Assembly: GCA_947448415.1 (NCBI GenBank)
Contig: CANFMT010000007.1
Location: 1-64,000, forward strand
Origin: Burkholderiaceae bacterium
GTDB taxonomy: Bacteria; Pseudomonadota; Gammaproteobacteria; Burkholderiales; Burkholderiaceae
Length of the DNA: 64,000 bases
Direction of reading: 5' to 3'
Part shown: in pieces, positions 27,768 to 37,554 of the stretch
Numbering within the stretch: the stretch's first letter is position 1
How the letters are laid out: each line of letters opens with the position of its first letter
Notes under the pieces: model-generated
Told to the model about the DNA's origin: nothing
The model's database searches: none
Seen by the model: the letters and a program-made list of their open reading frames with translations, nothing else
Position numbers and translations under genes: made by a program

Positions 27768-30700
27768 ATGCTGCAAAACATGATTCCGCCTCGCCTGAAG
27801 AGCGTGCTTGCAAAACGTCCTCAAGGTTTGGGCGGGGCTTGGCGCAAACGCGCCCTCATTCTTGCTGGTGTTGTCTTAGCGGTTTTTGTAATAGGTCACC
27901 TCGGAATACGTTTCGTTATTTGGCCGCAAGTCGAAAAATCCAAGGCCTCCATAGAAAAGCTCTTAAGCGCACGCATCGGAGCTGATGTAACCATGGACAG
28001 GCTAGAAGTTTCCTGGACGGGCATTCGACCCAATTTCGAAATCGATGGCTTACGCTTCAATACGCCCGATAAAAATTCTCCAGCCCTTCAAGTGCAAAAG
28101 ATCAGCGGTCAATTGAGCTGGAATTCTTTTTATCATTTGACACCCTACTTCCATGAACTATATTTTGAAGGGGCGCAAATTTACACCCAACGAAACAAAA
28201 AGGGTGTTGTTAGCATTGCCGGCCTTCCCATTCATACAAATTCCAATGATTATGGTTTTGAGGATTGGCTCTTCTCCCAAAACACTATTGAAGTAAAAGA
28301 CGTCAAACTGATTTGGGATGATCAACTCAATAAAAAACCAATCTCTAGCATTGAGATTCAAAATTTATCTTTAAACAACGGAATTCGTAGTCACATCGGC
28401 AAAGTTCAAACCACGACACCCTGGACTAATGGTCCGGTGTGGCTTGAGGCAAATTTTGTCCACCATCTTGGCGGTCAAGCGGGTAACTGGCGTGACTGGA
28501 TTGGTACCCTTTATTGGGACCTCAAGGAATTAAATTTAGATCAGATTGCAAAAGAGTTTGCACTGCCATTAAATACTCTTGAAGGAAAACTAAGCTCAAA
28601 GGGTAAACTAAAAATTGACAATGGGAAGCCTGATGGAGGTGAAGCATTTATTGCCGCCGACAATTTGACTGTTCAACTATCAAAAGATGAGGACGCAATT
28701 GCCCTAGGAAGGCTAGAGACCAATCTGACTCAAGAAACAGACGACGGCCTCATTGCAGTTACCACTAAAAATTTTGCATGGCGCGATGTGGAGAGCCCAA
28801 AGACATCTTCACTTGAGAGCTTAAGTCCAATGACCTTCCGTTGGCGACCAACCAAAACCGGTGAAGAAATTAAAGAGTTTGGATTTTCATCGCCAAAAAT
28901 TTTGGTAGAGGATGTGGCCTTATTTGCATTGAACTTACCACTCTCTAAAAAAGTACATCAGTGGATTAAAGCCTCAAAAGCAGAAGGTGAATTACAAAAT
29001 TTAGATGTGAGCTGGTCTGAAAGTAAATCTCCTTTATCGGCACTGAATATTCCAGGGGGATGGTTTAAATCAAACAAACTAGACTTTTCAATCAGCGCGA
29101 AACTAATCGACCTCAGCTTTGTAGGCATTAATAAATCCATCCCCACTGTCTCTAACCTAACTGGATTTCTCACGGCAAATCAAAATCAAGGAAGTTTCTC
29201 AATCGACTCAAAGAACCTTGGTCTAGAAATCAATGATCTTTTGGTCGACCCTAAGATTGCACTCGATAAGGCTAGCGGCCAAATTACTTGGGCCAAACAA
29301 AAAGGCAACTGGGCCATAAGCACCAACAAACTTTTTTTAAGCAATCCAGAAATTACTACCACCCTCAGTCTCAATTACATTATTGGCGACCCGAAAAAGC
29401 CAGACTTTATGGAGTTGGATATGGATTTTCCAACGGCAAAACTAGCTAGCGCTTATCGCTATTTGCCAGTAAACATGGATAAAAATACCCAAACCTATTT
29501 AAGCAAGGCATTTGCAGCTGGATCCATTCAGAAGGGTTCCCTGCACATCAAAGGCGATCCCAATGGCATCCCTTTTCCAAAAGGCGTTGCTGGCGAGTAC
29601 TCCCTCAATCTTCCAATTGCCTCGGCAACCTTTAGTCCAGTCCCCAGTCAAGCTACTAGTCAAGGTGTTTGGCCTGCATTCACCAATGTCAATGGCGTCA
29701 TCAAAATGCAGCAATCCAACTTTTTAGTGGATATTGAGCAAGCTAATTACAAGCAAGTAGCTTTAAATAATTTTCACGCAGAAATTCCTAACGTTAGCGC
29801 CAAGCAACTTACCCTTACTGTAAATGGAGCCGCAAAAGGCGAGGCCTCGCAAATGCTGAACTACTTATTTGCTTCGCCAGTTGGCAAGAAACAACCTAAG
29901 CTAGAAAAAAACTTGCAGGTTTCCGGGCCAACAAATCTTGCGCTTGACTTAAAGATCCCTCTCTCCGGCAACGGCGATACAACAACTGATATACGCTTAG
30001 AGTTTCCTGGAAACAAAGCTCAGTGGTCTACCTTACCTCCATTTGAAGACCTAAAGGGCAAGATACGCATTACCGAAGTGAATCCAGAGTTTGAAGATAT
30101 TACGGCAAGCTTTCTTGGGGGCTCAATCAAAATTACTAATACTCCAAGCACACAAGGCAACCAACTCTTTAGCATTACCGGAGATATTTCGGCAGACTTT
30201 ATTAAAAGTTATTTTGCCAAAGACCTCAGCATGCAACACGTGCCGGTACTCCAGGCAATGACTGGTGTAGCTAAATACGAAGGCACAATGAAGTTCAGCA
30301 AAGGTGGCAGCGACACCAATCTGAAGATCGATTTACGTAATTGGGCAAGCGCTACTCCAGCCCCCCTTAAAAAAGCAATGGGAACACCGTTGCTCGGGCA
30401 GATTAACGTTCAAACTAGTGGCGCCACAAACTCAAATCGCTTATCTTGGGCGGGGAAACTGGGCGATCAATATTTTGTTCAAGGCGAACTCAATGCTAAC
30501 GATGAATTACGTCATGCCGTTGGTATAGGGGCACCCGCAACCTTACCTCAGCAAGGCTTTCATCTCAATCTTGCCGGTAGCGAAATTAACCTAGATGCGT
30601 GGCAAGACTATTTTGAGAGTCAGAGCAAAAAAGGTGGGGACTCCAGTAGGCAAAGTCTTAATACCAGCGGATTTCAGGTGACTGGACAGTTCAAAAAACT

Positions 30701-31916
30701 TACTCTATTAAATCGTATTTGGCCTGACATCACTATTGCCACAATTGAAAAGAACAATACATGGCAAGTAAAAGCAAATTCACCTGCTATTTCTGGCAAC
30801 CTGCAGTATCAAGAACCCAATGAAACCAATCAAAGCGGCTTCATCTCTGGACGTCTTTCTCGCCTCAAAATTCCTGATGTAGCTTCGACTCCAACAGAAG
30901 TCGAAAATACGAGCATCAAAAATAATCCGGGTAAAACTAAGCTAGAACCCCAATCCATCCCGGCGCTAGATGTTGTGATTGATGATTTTTCTTGGTCAAA
31001 AGCCCAGCTTGGTCAGGTGAAGATCAAAACAAAAACTACTAATAACCTACTCAAGATTGACTCACTGCAAATCATCAATCCGCAGGGAATTACAAATGCA
31101 TCCGGGCAATGGAGCGGTGCTACTCAAAATAGTCCTGAACATGCTACGTTTATTACTAACTTAGAAATTAAAGATGCGGGTCAGATCATTGCTCACTGGA
31201 GTAATCAAAAAGCAGTAGAAGGTGGACAAGGGCAAATTGACGCGAATATTGAATGGGATGGCTCTCCTCTCACTCCAAAATACGAAACCCTTTCAGGTAA
31301 GGCTAATTTAAACATTACCAAGGGGCGCTTATTAGAGGTCAACACTAACGGAGCAAAACTATTGGATGTATTGAGCCTACAAAGTTTATTTAGATTTGCT
31401 ACTTTTGACCTTAAAGGTAGTGTTGGCAGTATTGCGACCCAAGGCACCCCTTTTAACTCTATTGATAGTAACTTTGAGATTTCTGCTGGGATTGCTCAAA
31501 CCAAACAATTTAATATGATCCTAGACCAAGCTCGCGTAGCCATGTCTGGGCAAATTAATATCCCTAAACAAACTCAAGACTTAAGAGTGACTATTTTCCC
31601 AACGATTGATGCTACAGCTGGATCATTGGCTGCTTTTGCAATCAATCCGATAGTTGGGCTTGGTGCATTAGTTGGTCAATTTCTCATTACCAATCAAATT
31701 AATCGCAACCTGCAATCAGATTATTTAGTGCAAGGCTCATGGGATGATCCGGAAGTCATTCCACTAGATCAAAAAGGCCAGCCTATTGATACAAAAACTC
31801 TAGACAGAATTCGCAGCAAAGATTTACTTAAAGAGCAAAATAGGCCCAGCTACAACAATAATCCGAACCCGAGCAATCCTGCCACCCCAAACGGCGCGGT
31901 CAATTTAACTAACTAG
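27768..31916 (+). CDS. yhdP: YhdP family AsmA-like envelope protein
   Basis: This 1382-residue protein has an N-terminal membrane anchor (about 27-55) and a very long periplasmic beta-rich body ending in the AsmA-like region ('GQINIPKQTQDLRVTIFP' near residue 1260). It belongs to the YhdP/DUF3971 group. Relatives form long hydrophobic grooves bridging the inner and outer membranes and move phospholipids outward; that role is inferred from the family. The tail is Asn/Pro-rich and probably disordered. It leads a run with the amidase and tldD genes, a conserved yhdP-nit-tldD order in Proteobacteria. Confidence 0.93.
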   Translation: MLQNMIPPRLKSVLAKRPQGLGGAWRKRALILAGVVLAVFVIGHLGIRFVIWPQVEKSKASIEKLLSARIGADVTMDRLEVSWTGIRPNFEIDGLRFNTPDKNSPALQVQKISGQLSWNSFYHLTPYFHELYFEGAQIYTQRNKKGVVSIAGLPIHTNSNDYGFEDWLFSQNTIEVKDVKLIWDDQLNKKPISSIEIQNLSLNNGIRSHIGKVQTTTPWTNGPVWLEANFVHHLGGQAGNWRDWIGTLYWDLKELNLDQIAKEFALPLNTLEGKLSSKGKLKIDNGKPDGGEAFIAADNLTVQLSKDEDAIALGRLETNLTQETDDGLIAVTTKNFAWRDVESPKTSSLESLSPMTFRWRPTKTGEEIKEFGFSSPKILVEDVALFALNLPLSKKVHQWIKASKAEGELQNLDVSWSESKSPLSALNIPGGWFKSNKLDFSISAKLIDLSFVGINKSIPTVSNLTGFLTANQNQGSFSIDSKNLGLEINDLLVDPKIALDKASGQITWAKQKGNWAISTNKLFLSNPEITTTLSLNYIIGDPKKPDFMELDMDFPTAKLASAYRYLPVNMDKNTQTYLSKAFAAGSIQKGSLHIKGDPNGIPFPKGVAGEYSLNLPIASATFSPVPSQATSQGVWPAFTNVNGVIKMQQSNFLVDIEQANYKQVALNNFHAEIPNVSAKQLTLTVNGAAKGEASQMLNYLFASPVGKKQPKLEKNLQVSGPTNLALDLKIPLSGNGDTTTDIRLEFPGNKAQWSTLPPFEDLKGKIRITEVNPEFEDITASFLGGSIKITNTPSTQGNQLFSITGDISADFIKSYFAKDLSMQHVPVLQAMTGVAKYEGTMKFSKGGSDTNLKIDLRNWASATPAPLKKAMGTPLLGQINVQTSGATNSNRLSWAGKLGDQYFVQGELNANDELRHAVGIGAPATLPQQGFHLNLAGSEINLDAWQDYFESQSKKGGDSSRQSLNTSGFQVTGQFKKLTLLNRIWPDITIATIEKNNTWQVKANSPAISGNLQYQEPNETNQSGFISGRLSRLKIPDVASTPTEVENTSIKNNPGKTKLEPQSIPALDVVIDDFSWSKAQLGQVKIKTKTTNNLLKIDSLQIINPQGITNASGQWSGATQNSPEHATFITNLEIKDAGQIIAHWSNQKAVEGGQGQIDANIEWDGSPLTPKYETLSGKANLNITKGRLLEVNTNGAKLLDVLSLQSLFRFATFDLKGSVGSIATQGTPFNSIDSNFEISAGIAQTKQFNMILDQARVAMSGQINIPKQTQDLRVTIFPTIDATAGSLAAFAINPIVGLGALVGQFLITNQINRNLQSDYLVQGSWDDPEVIPLDQKGQPIDTKTLDRIRSKDLLKEQNRPSYNNNPNPSNPATPNGAVNLTN

Positions 31917-31922
31917 ATATTT

Positions 31923-32744
31923 ATGGATACAGCAGAATTAAAAGTAGCCTCGATTCAGATGGTGTCTACCTCTGATTTAAAAGAAAATCTAGCAACCGCC
32001 TGTCGTCTTATTGAGGTTGCTGCTGATAGTGGTGCAAAACTCATCGCCCTTCCAGAATACTTTTGCATCATGGGGCTCAAAGATACCGATAAAGTATTGG
32101 CCCGCGAAGAGCTTGGCTCTGGCCCCATTCAGGATCAACTCTCAGCAATAGCAAAAAAACATGGCATTTACTTAGCTGCAGGCACCATTCCATTGGTAGC
32201 AAAAGATGCTAATAAAGTTCTAAATACAACACTGGTATTTGATCCCAATGGATTCAATATTGGTCGCTACGACAAAATTCATTTGTTTGGTTTTCAAACT
32301 CAAACTGAGCGCTACCAAGAATCAGAAACTATTGAGGCTGGTGATAAACCAGGCATCTTAAAGATTTCTAATAATGGAAATGATTGGACATTTGGCTTAA
32401 GTATTTGCTATGACCTACGCTTCCCAGAACTCTACCGCTCACTAGGACAAGTTGATTGCCACATTATCCCAGCTGCCTTTACCTATACTACCGGCAAAGA
32501 TCACTGGGAAATTCTGTTGCGCGCTCGGGCAATTGAGAACCAATGCTACGTTCTAGCCTCTGCTCAAGGCGGTATTCATCAAAACCAACGTCGCACTTGG
32601 GGTCACACCATGATGATTGACCCTTGGGGGGATGTGATAGAAGACTTGCCCGAAGGTGAAGGCTTTATTTCTGGGGTTTTAAGCAAAGAAAAACTAAACG
32701 AGGTACGCTCTAAGTTACCCGCTCTTGCACACCGTAAGCTTTAA
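31923..32744 (+). CDS. Carbon-nitrogen hydrolase, probable deaminated-glutathione amidase (Nit1-like)
   Basis: This 273-residue nitrilase-superfamily amidase has the catalytic triad visible as E45 (ALPEYF), K118 (GRYDKIHLF) and C162 ([10 protein letters not shown]). The Nit1 subgroup hydrolyses deaminated glutathione, a metabolite-repair role; the subgroup assignment rests on the R-F-P-E-L-Y-R pattern and the yhdP/tldD neighbourhood. It starts 6 bases after yhdP and ends about 20 bases before tldD, so the three are probably co-transcribed. Confidence 0.92.
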   Translation: MDTAELKVASIQMVSTSDLKENLATACRLIEVAADSGAKLIALPEYFCIMGLKDTDKVLAREELGSGPIQDQLSAIAKKHGIYLAAGTIPLVAKDANKVLNTTLVFDPNGFNIGRYDKIHLFGFQTQTERYQESETIEAGDKPGILKISNNGNDWTFGLSICYDLRFPELYRSLGQVDCHIIPAAFTYTTGKDHWEILLRARAIENQCYVLASAQGGIHQNQRRTWGHTMMIDPWGDVIEDLPEGEGFISGVLSKEKLNEVRSKLPALAHRKL

Positions 32745-32764
32745 CGAAAGACCTCTTGAATCAC

Positions 32765-34255
32765 ATGAATGCACCAGAAGCACTATTTCCAAGTAAATGG
32801 ACCAAAGCCAAGAAGCAAGCGGACTTAATTAAGTTAGCTAAATCAATCCTACTTGAACCAACAGGATTATCTGAGCAGGACCTTCATCACACCTTTGGCA
32901 ATCTCTTTACTCATCGTCTTGATGATGCAGATTTGTACTTTCAGCATACTCGCAGTGAGAGCTGGAGTCTTGAGGAGGGAATTGTCAAATCGGGTAGTTT
33001 TAATATTGACCAGGGTGTTGGTGTACGTGCCATCTATGGTGATAAGACCGCCTTCGCCTATTCAGATGAAATTAATCTAGAGGCTTTAAATAAGGCAGCA
33101 AAGGCAACACGTGTAATAGGTCCCGCGGGTGGGAAGCAAGCCGTTGCAAGCAAACTATTTAATCCAGTCTCCAATCAGCTCTACTCAGACATTAACCCCC
33201 TGAATTCATTGGAACCCAAAGAAAAAATTGCATTATTAGAAAGTATTGAGCGACGTGCAAAAGCGCGTGACCCGCGCATTATTCAAGTCATGGCAAGTCT
33301 TGCTGGGGAGTTTGATGTCGTTTTAGTGGTGCGGGCAGATGGATTATTGGCTGCCGATATTCGACCGCTAGTGCGCGTTTCAGTGCATGTGATTGCCGAA
33401 CAAAACGGACGACGAGAATCCGGATCCTCGGGTGGTGGAGCGCGTCACGACTATCTCTACTTCGATACTGATCTGATCAATCGATATGTGGATGAGGCAG
33501 TTGATGGAGCCCTAGTCAACCTAGAGTCTCGTCCCGCACCTGCTGGACCGATGACCGTTGTGATGGGCCCGGGTTGGCCTGGTGTTCTTTTACATGAAGC
33601 GGTTGGTCATGGCCTTGAGGGTGACTTTAATCGCAAAGGATCTTCAGCATTTGCTGGGTGTATCGGTCAACGCGTTGCAGCCAAAGGTGTCACAGTAGTT
33701 GATGATGGAACGCTCTCTGGACGTAGAGGCTCTTTAAATATTGATGACGAAGGAACTCCAACTCAGTGCACAACTTTGATTGAGGACGGGATTCTAAAAG
33801 GTTATATCCAAGATAGTCTCAATGCGCGCCTTATGAATATGCCTCTTACTGGCAATGGGCGCCGAGAAAGCTTTGCATCCCTCCCCATGCCACGCATGAC
33901 TAATACCTATATGCTGGCAGGCAAAGATGATCCCCAAGAAATCGTAGCCAGTATCAAGCGTGGCTTATATGCCGTGAATTTTGGCGGCGGTCAGGTGGAT
34001 ATCACTAGCGGAAAATTTGTCTTTTCTGCCTCCGAGGCTTACTGGGTTGAGAACGGCAAAATCCAATACCCCGTCAAAGGCGCAACCATTATTGGCAGCG
34101 GTCCAGAATCGCTCAAACAGGTTTCCATGATTGGAAATGACCTCAAATTGGATGGCGGCGTAGGGGTTTGCGGCAAAGAAGGGCAAAGCGTTCCGGTTGG
34201 GGTTGGGCAGCCTACCCTCAGGATTGATAGTCTAACTGTGGGTGGTACCGCCTGA
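32765..34255 (+). CDS. tldD: Metalloprotease TldD
   Basis: TldD, with TldE, forms a heterodimeric zinc metalloprotease that degrades unfolded peptides and matures certain modified peptides. This protein of about 496 residues has the zinc motif HEAVGHG (near residue 276), followed by '[13 protein letters not shown]', and the conserved '[14 protein letters not shown]'. The ATG at 32765 is chosen over a TTG three codons upstream. tldE is not in this window. It closes the yhdP-amidase-tldD run. Confidence 0.97.
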   Translation: MNAPEALFPSKWTKAKKQADLIKLAKSILLEPTGLSEQDLHHTFGNLFTHRLDDADLYFQHTRSESWSLEEGIVKSGSFNIDQGVGVRAIYGDKTAFAYSDEINLEALNKAAKATRVIGPAGGKQAVASKLFNPVSNQLYSDINPLNSLEPKEKIALLESIERRAKARDPRIIQVMASLAGEFDVVLVVRADGLLAADIRPLVRVSVHVIAEQNGRRESGSSGGGARHDYLYFDTDLINRYVDEAVDGALVNLESRPAPAGPMTVVMGPGWPGVLLHEAVGHGLEGDFNRKGSSAFAGCIGQRVAAKGVTVVDDGTLSGRRGSLNIDDEGTPTQCTTLIEDGILKGYIQDSLNARLMNMPLTGNGRRESFASLPMPRMTNTYMLAGKDDPQEIVASIKRGLYAVNFGGGQVDITSGKFVFSASEAYWVENGKIQYPVKGATIIGSGPESLKQVSMIGNDLKLDGGVGVCGKEGQSVPVGVGQPTLRIDSLTVGGTA

Positions 34256-34273
34256 TTTTGTCTAAATACGGCT

Positions 34274-34279
34274 TAAAAT
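34274..34279 (+). promoter_or_regulatory. -10-like TAAAAT at leaderless spacing before aroG
   Basis: TAAAAT ends exactly 7 bases before the ATG at 34286, with no Shine-Dalgarno sequence. Another ATG at 34282 would be upstream of the predicted first transcribed base. Confidence 0.4.
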
Positions 34280-34285
34280 AGATGC

Positions 34286-35410
34286 ATGAGCCAACAAAAC
34301 ACAAACCCCGCTACTTGGTATTCCGCTGTCGACAAGACTTCGGACACTGATGATCAACGCATTGACAACATTACCGCTCTGCCACCACCAGAGCATTTAA
34401 TTCGCTTTTTTCCGATCTCAGGAAGCCCAACAGAAGCGCTGATCAGCAAAACGCGCAAGAAGATCCGCAACATTATTCATGGCAAAGATGATCGTTTACT
34501 CATCATCATCGGACCATGCTCCATTCATGATCCAAAAGCTGCACTGGAATATTGTCAGCGCCTCTTAGTCGAGCGCGAACGTCTTGCGGGTGAGCTCGAA
34601 ATTGTGATGCGTGTTTATTTTGAAAAGCCACGCACTACCGTAGGATGGAAAGGATTGATAAACGACCCGTACTTAGATGAGAGCTATCGCATCGAAGAAG
34701 GTCTACGTATTGCTCGTCAAGTTCTCATAGAAATCAATCGACTGGGTATGCCAGCTGGTAGCGAATTCTTAGATGTTATTTCCCCGCAATACATTGCTGA
34801 CCTCATTTCATGGGGAGCAATTGGTGCGCGCACCACCGAAAGCCAAGTTCATCGCGAACTAGCTTCCGGCTTGTCTGCGCCTATCGGATTTAAGAATGGT
34901 ACTGATGGCAATATCAAAATCGCCACTGATGCTATTCAAGCAGCTGGACGTCCGCATCACTTTTTATCCGTTCACAAGAATGGGCAAGTATCTGTTGTAG
35001 AAACTAAGGGCAATAAAGATTGTCACGTTATCTTGCGCGGCGGCAAAGAGCCAAACTATGAAGCTAAATTTGTTCAGGCCGCCTGCTCTGAGCTAGAAGC
35101 AGCAAAGCTTCCAGGAAGCTTGATGGTTGACCTCTCGCATGCCAATTCAAGCAAAAAGCATGAGCGTCAAATTGTTGTAGCCGATGACGTAGCACAACAA
35201 ATTGAAGCTGGATCCCATCAGATTTTTGGCGTAATGATTGAGAGCCATTTAAATGATGGCGCTCAAAAATTTACACCAGGAAAAGATGACCCAAGTAAAT
35301 TAGAATACGGTCGCAGCATTACTGATGCCTGTATTGACTGGGATAGTTCTGTACAAGTATTAGAACGTCTTGCTACTGCAGTAAAGAAGCGCAGAAGCAA
35401 GAAAAAATAA
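34286..35410 (+). CDS. aroG: 3-deoxy-7-phosphoheptulonate synthase (DAHP synthase, class I)
   Basis: This enzyme joins phosphoenolpyruvate and erythrose-4-phosphate in the first step of the shikimate pathway. The 374-residue class I protein has 'IIGPCSIHDPKAALEY', 'MRVYFEKPRTTVGWKGLINDP' (landmark near residues 108-128), 'IGARTTESQVHRELASGLS' and 'DLSHANSSK'. It has an N-terminal extension of about 20 residues compared with E. coli AroG. Which aromatic amino acid inhibits it cannot be read here. It is a single gene; its terminator lies inside the end of the convergent cobalamin adenosyltransferase gene. Confidence 0.96.
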   Translation: MSQQNTNPATWYSAVDKTSDTDDQRIDNITALPPPEHLIRFFPISGSPTEALISKTRKKIRNIIHGKDDRLLIIIGPCSIHDPKAALEYCQRLLVERERLAGELEIVMRVYFEKPRTTVGWKGLINDPYLDESYRIEEGLRIARQVLIEINRLGMPAGSEFLDVISPQYIADLISWGAIGARTTESQVHRELASGLSAPIGFKNGTDGNIKIATDAIQAAGRPHHFLSVHKNGQVSVVETKGNKDCHVILRGGKEPNYEAKFVQAACSELEAAKLPGSLMVDLSHANSSKKHERQIVVADDVAQQIEAGSHQIFGVMIESHLNDGAQKFTPGKDDPSKLEYGRSITDACIDWDSSVQVLERLATAVKKRRSKKK

Positions 35411-35439
35411 TGCAGCAGTCATTTTCAGCTAATGCAATT

Positions 35440-35471
35440 AAAAGAGACTATTTATTTGGTCTCTTTTTTTT
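35440..35471. terminator. Bidirectional terminator between aroG and the adenosyltransferase gene
   Basis: Arms AAAAGAGAC (35440-35448) and GTCTCTTTT (35459-35467) pair around a 10-base loop, with a T run to 35471 for the plus strand and TTTT on the minus side. The stop and last codons of the minus-strand gene lie in the loop and right arm. Confidence 0.85.
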
Positions 35472-36021
35472 CGTGCTTCCAAAGTACATCAGAGCCACCG
35501 GCTGCTCGATTTAAAACGCGTGCAAGCACAAAGAGCAAATCGGATAATCGATTTACATATTGACGAGGAGAGTCATATAAGGGCTCCTCCCAACCTAAGC
35601 GAACAATAGAGCGCTCTGCTCTTCGGCAAACAGTCCGACATACATGTGCTTGTGCTGCAGCACCTGTTCCACCTGGCAAGATGAACTCTGTCAAAGGCGG
35701 TAATTGCTGGTTATATTTTTCTAGCCAAATATCGAGCTGTGCTACATGTTCCGGATTGAGGAGCTTGTAATTAGGAATACAAAGCTCGCCACCTAAATCA
35801 AATAAGTCATGCTGCACCTGCAGAAAAAGCTCTCGCATTTCGGCCGTGATACTTTCCGGGATTTCTTCGGTCATTAAAACACCGATTTCTGAGTTCAATT
35901 CATCGACATCACCCATAGCGCAAATCCGCAGATGATCCTTCTCAACACGACTGCCGTCACCCAAGCCCGTCATCCCCGCATCACCGGTTCTTGTGGCAAT
36001 TTTTGATAATCGATTTCCCAT
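35452..36021 (-). CDS. Cob(I)alamin adenosyltransferase (PduO-type)
   Basis: This 189-residue PduO-type ATP:cob(I)alamin adenosyltransferase makes adenosylcobalamin from reduced cobalamin and ATP. Signatures are 'IATRTGDAGMTGLGDGSRV' (residues 7-25), 'GDVDELNSEIGVL' and the helical 'CRRAERSIVRLG' with 'YVNRLSDLLFVLAR'. No cobalamin synthesis genes are nearby, so it may serve salvage. A perfect TATAAT lies just before the ATG. The gene is divergent from glcD with almost no gap, and its 3' end holds the shared terminator. Confidence 0.94.
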   Translation of the reverse strand: MGNRLSKIATRTGDAGMTGLGDGSRVEKDHLRICAMGDVDELNSEIGVLMTEEIPESITAEMRELFLQVQHDLFDLGGELCIPNYKLLNPEHVAQLDIWLEKYNQQLPPLTEFILPGGTGAAAQAHVCRTVCRRAERSIVRLGWEEPLYDSPRQYVNRLSDLLFVLARVLNRAAGGSDVLWKHEKKETK

Positions 36022-36028
36022 GAGCTTA

Positions 36029-36034
36029 ATTATA
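36029..36034 (-). promoter_or_regulatory. Perfect TATAAT at leaderless spacing before the adenosyltransferase gene
   Basis: On the minus strand TATAAT ends 7 bases before the ATG (start base 36021), with no Shine-Dalgarno sequence between. It is interleaved with the opposing glcD -10-like hexamer at 36045-36050. Confidence 0.45.
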
Positions 36035-36044
36035 GGTAAATGGC

Positions 36045-36050
36045 TAAAAT
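36045..36050 (+). promoter_or_regulatory. -10-like TAAAAT at leaderless spacing before glcD
   Basis: TAAAAT ends 7 bases before the ATG at 36058, so transcription would begin at 36057-36058. This makes the ATG at 36058 a better start than those at 36040 or 36049, which lie upstream of or inside the hexamer region. No Shine-Dalgarno sequence precedes any of them. Confidence 0.35.
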
Positions 36051-36057
36051 GATTCTT

Positions 36058-37554
36058 ATGAATATGGTGACCCCACCCCCCGATTTAGCCGCTATAAGCG
36101 CCCTTCAGTCAAAATTGGTATCGGCCTTACGCCCAATACTTCCGGAACATGCACTTCTGTGGGAGCCGGAAGACACTATTCCTTATGAATGCGATGGCTT
36201 AGCCGCCTACAGAAGGATGCCATTGGCAGTAGCTTTGCCTGAGACTGAAGAGCAGGTTGCTCAAATTTTGAAGGTTTGCTATGCAATGCAAATACCAGTG
36301 GTGCCTCGCGGATCAGGAACAGGGCTTTCTGGTGGTGCAATGCCACTCTCTCAAGGTTTAGTGCTGTCATTGGCCAAGCTTAAAAAAATTATGAGCATTG
36401 ATCCATTTACCCGCACTGCGGTTGTTCAACCCGGCGTTCGCAATCTTGCCATCTCAGAAGCCGTTGCGCATCTTGGCTTGTACTACGCACCAGATCCTTC
36501 GTCTCAAATTGCTTGCTCGATTGGTGGTAACGTCAACGAAAACTCTGGTGGCGTGCATTGCCTTAAATATGGGCTCACATTACATAATGTTCTGCGCGTC
36601 CGTGCAATCCTAATGAATGGTGAAATCGTAGAATTTGGTGGCTTAGCGCCAGATTCTCCTGGATTAGATTTGCTTGCAATCATGATGGGTAGCGAAGGCA
36701 TGCTAGCTGTGGTTACTGAAGTCACCGTTAAATTAGTTGCTAAGCCAAAATTGGCTCGCGTAATCATGGCAAGCTTTGACGATATTGAAAAAGGCGGCAA
36801 TGCAGTTGCTGCCATCATTGCTGCCGGCATTATTCCTGCAGGTTTAGAAATGATGGATAAAGCTACCACTCGTGCCGTAGAAGAGTTTGTGCACGCCGGT
36901 TATGACTTAGATGCTGCAGCTATTTTGCTCTGCGAATCGGATGGCACTCCAGAAGAAGTAGCAGAAGAGATTGATCGCATGACTAAGGTTCTTGAACATG
37001 CTGGCGCCAGCGGTATTCAGATCTCCAAAAATGAAGCTGAGCGCTTAAAGTTTTGGAGTGGCCGCAAGAACGCTTTCCCTGCGGCTGGACGCCTAGCACC
37101 AGACTACTACTGCATGGATGGCACCATTCCCCGTCGACACATTGCTACGTTACTCAAGCGCATTCAGGGCATGGAAGAGAAGTATGGCCTTGGCTGCTTA
37201 AATGTCTTTCATGCAGGTGATGGCAATATGCATCCCCTTATTTTATTTAATGGCGCAGACCAAGAAGAATGGCATCGCGCTGAAGAATTCGGTACAGAAA
37301 TTTTAGAAGCCTGCGTTGAACTTGGTGGCACCATCACCGGTGAGCATGGCGTAGGTATCGAAAAAATTAATTCGATGTGTGTGCAGTTTGGAGAAGGTGA
37401 GCGCGAATCTTTCTGGGGAGTGAAGAGCGCCTTTGATCCAGAAAAGTTGCTCAACCCAGATAAAGCCATCCCAACTTTGAGTCGCTGCGCAGAATATGGC
37501 CGCATGCGCATTAGTGGTGGCCAATTGCCCCACCCAGAATTGGAGCGCTTCTAA
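36058..37554 (+). CDS. glcD: Glycolate oxidase FAD-binding subunit GlcD
   Basis: This flavoprotein subunit of glycolate (D-lactate-type 2-hydroxy acid) oxidase has about 498 residues. It has the PCMH FAD-binding motif 'VVPRGSGTGLSGGAMP' and 'PDPSSQIACSIGGNVNENSGG'. The C-terminal cap has 'HAGDGNMHPLILF' and 'GEHGVGIEK'. Glycolate, excreted by phytoplankton, is a plausible carbon source for a freshwater bacterium. It is the first gene of glcD-glcE-glcF; its stop overlaps the glcE start by one base. Confidence 0.95.
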   Translation: MNMVTPPPDLAAISALQSKLVSALRPILPEHALLWEPEDTIPYECDGLAAYRRMPLAVALPETEEQVAQILKVCYAMQIPVVPRGSGTGLSGGAMPLSQGLVLSLAKLKKIMSIDPFTRTAVVQPGVRNLAISEAVAHLGLYYAPDPSSQIACSIGGNVNENSGGVHCLKYGLTLHNVLRVRAILMNGEIVEFGGLAPDSPGLDLLAIMMGSEGMLAVVTEVTVKLVAKPKLARVIMASFDDIEKGGNAVAAIIAAGIIPAGLEMMDKATTRAVEEFVHAGYDLDAAAILLCESDGTPEEVAEEIDRMTKVLEHAGASGIQISKNEAERLKFWSGRKNAFPAAGRLAPDYYCMDGTIPRRHIATLLKRIQGMEEKYGLGCLNVFHAGDGNMHPLILFNGADQEEWHRAEEFGTEILEACVELGGTITGEHGVGIEKINSMCVQFGEGERESFWGVKSAFDPEKLLNPDKAIPTLSRCAEYGRMRISGGQLPHPELERF

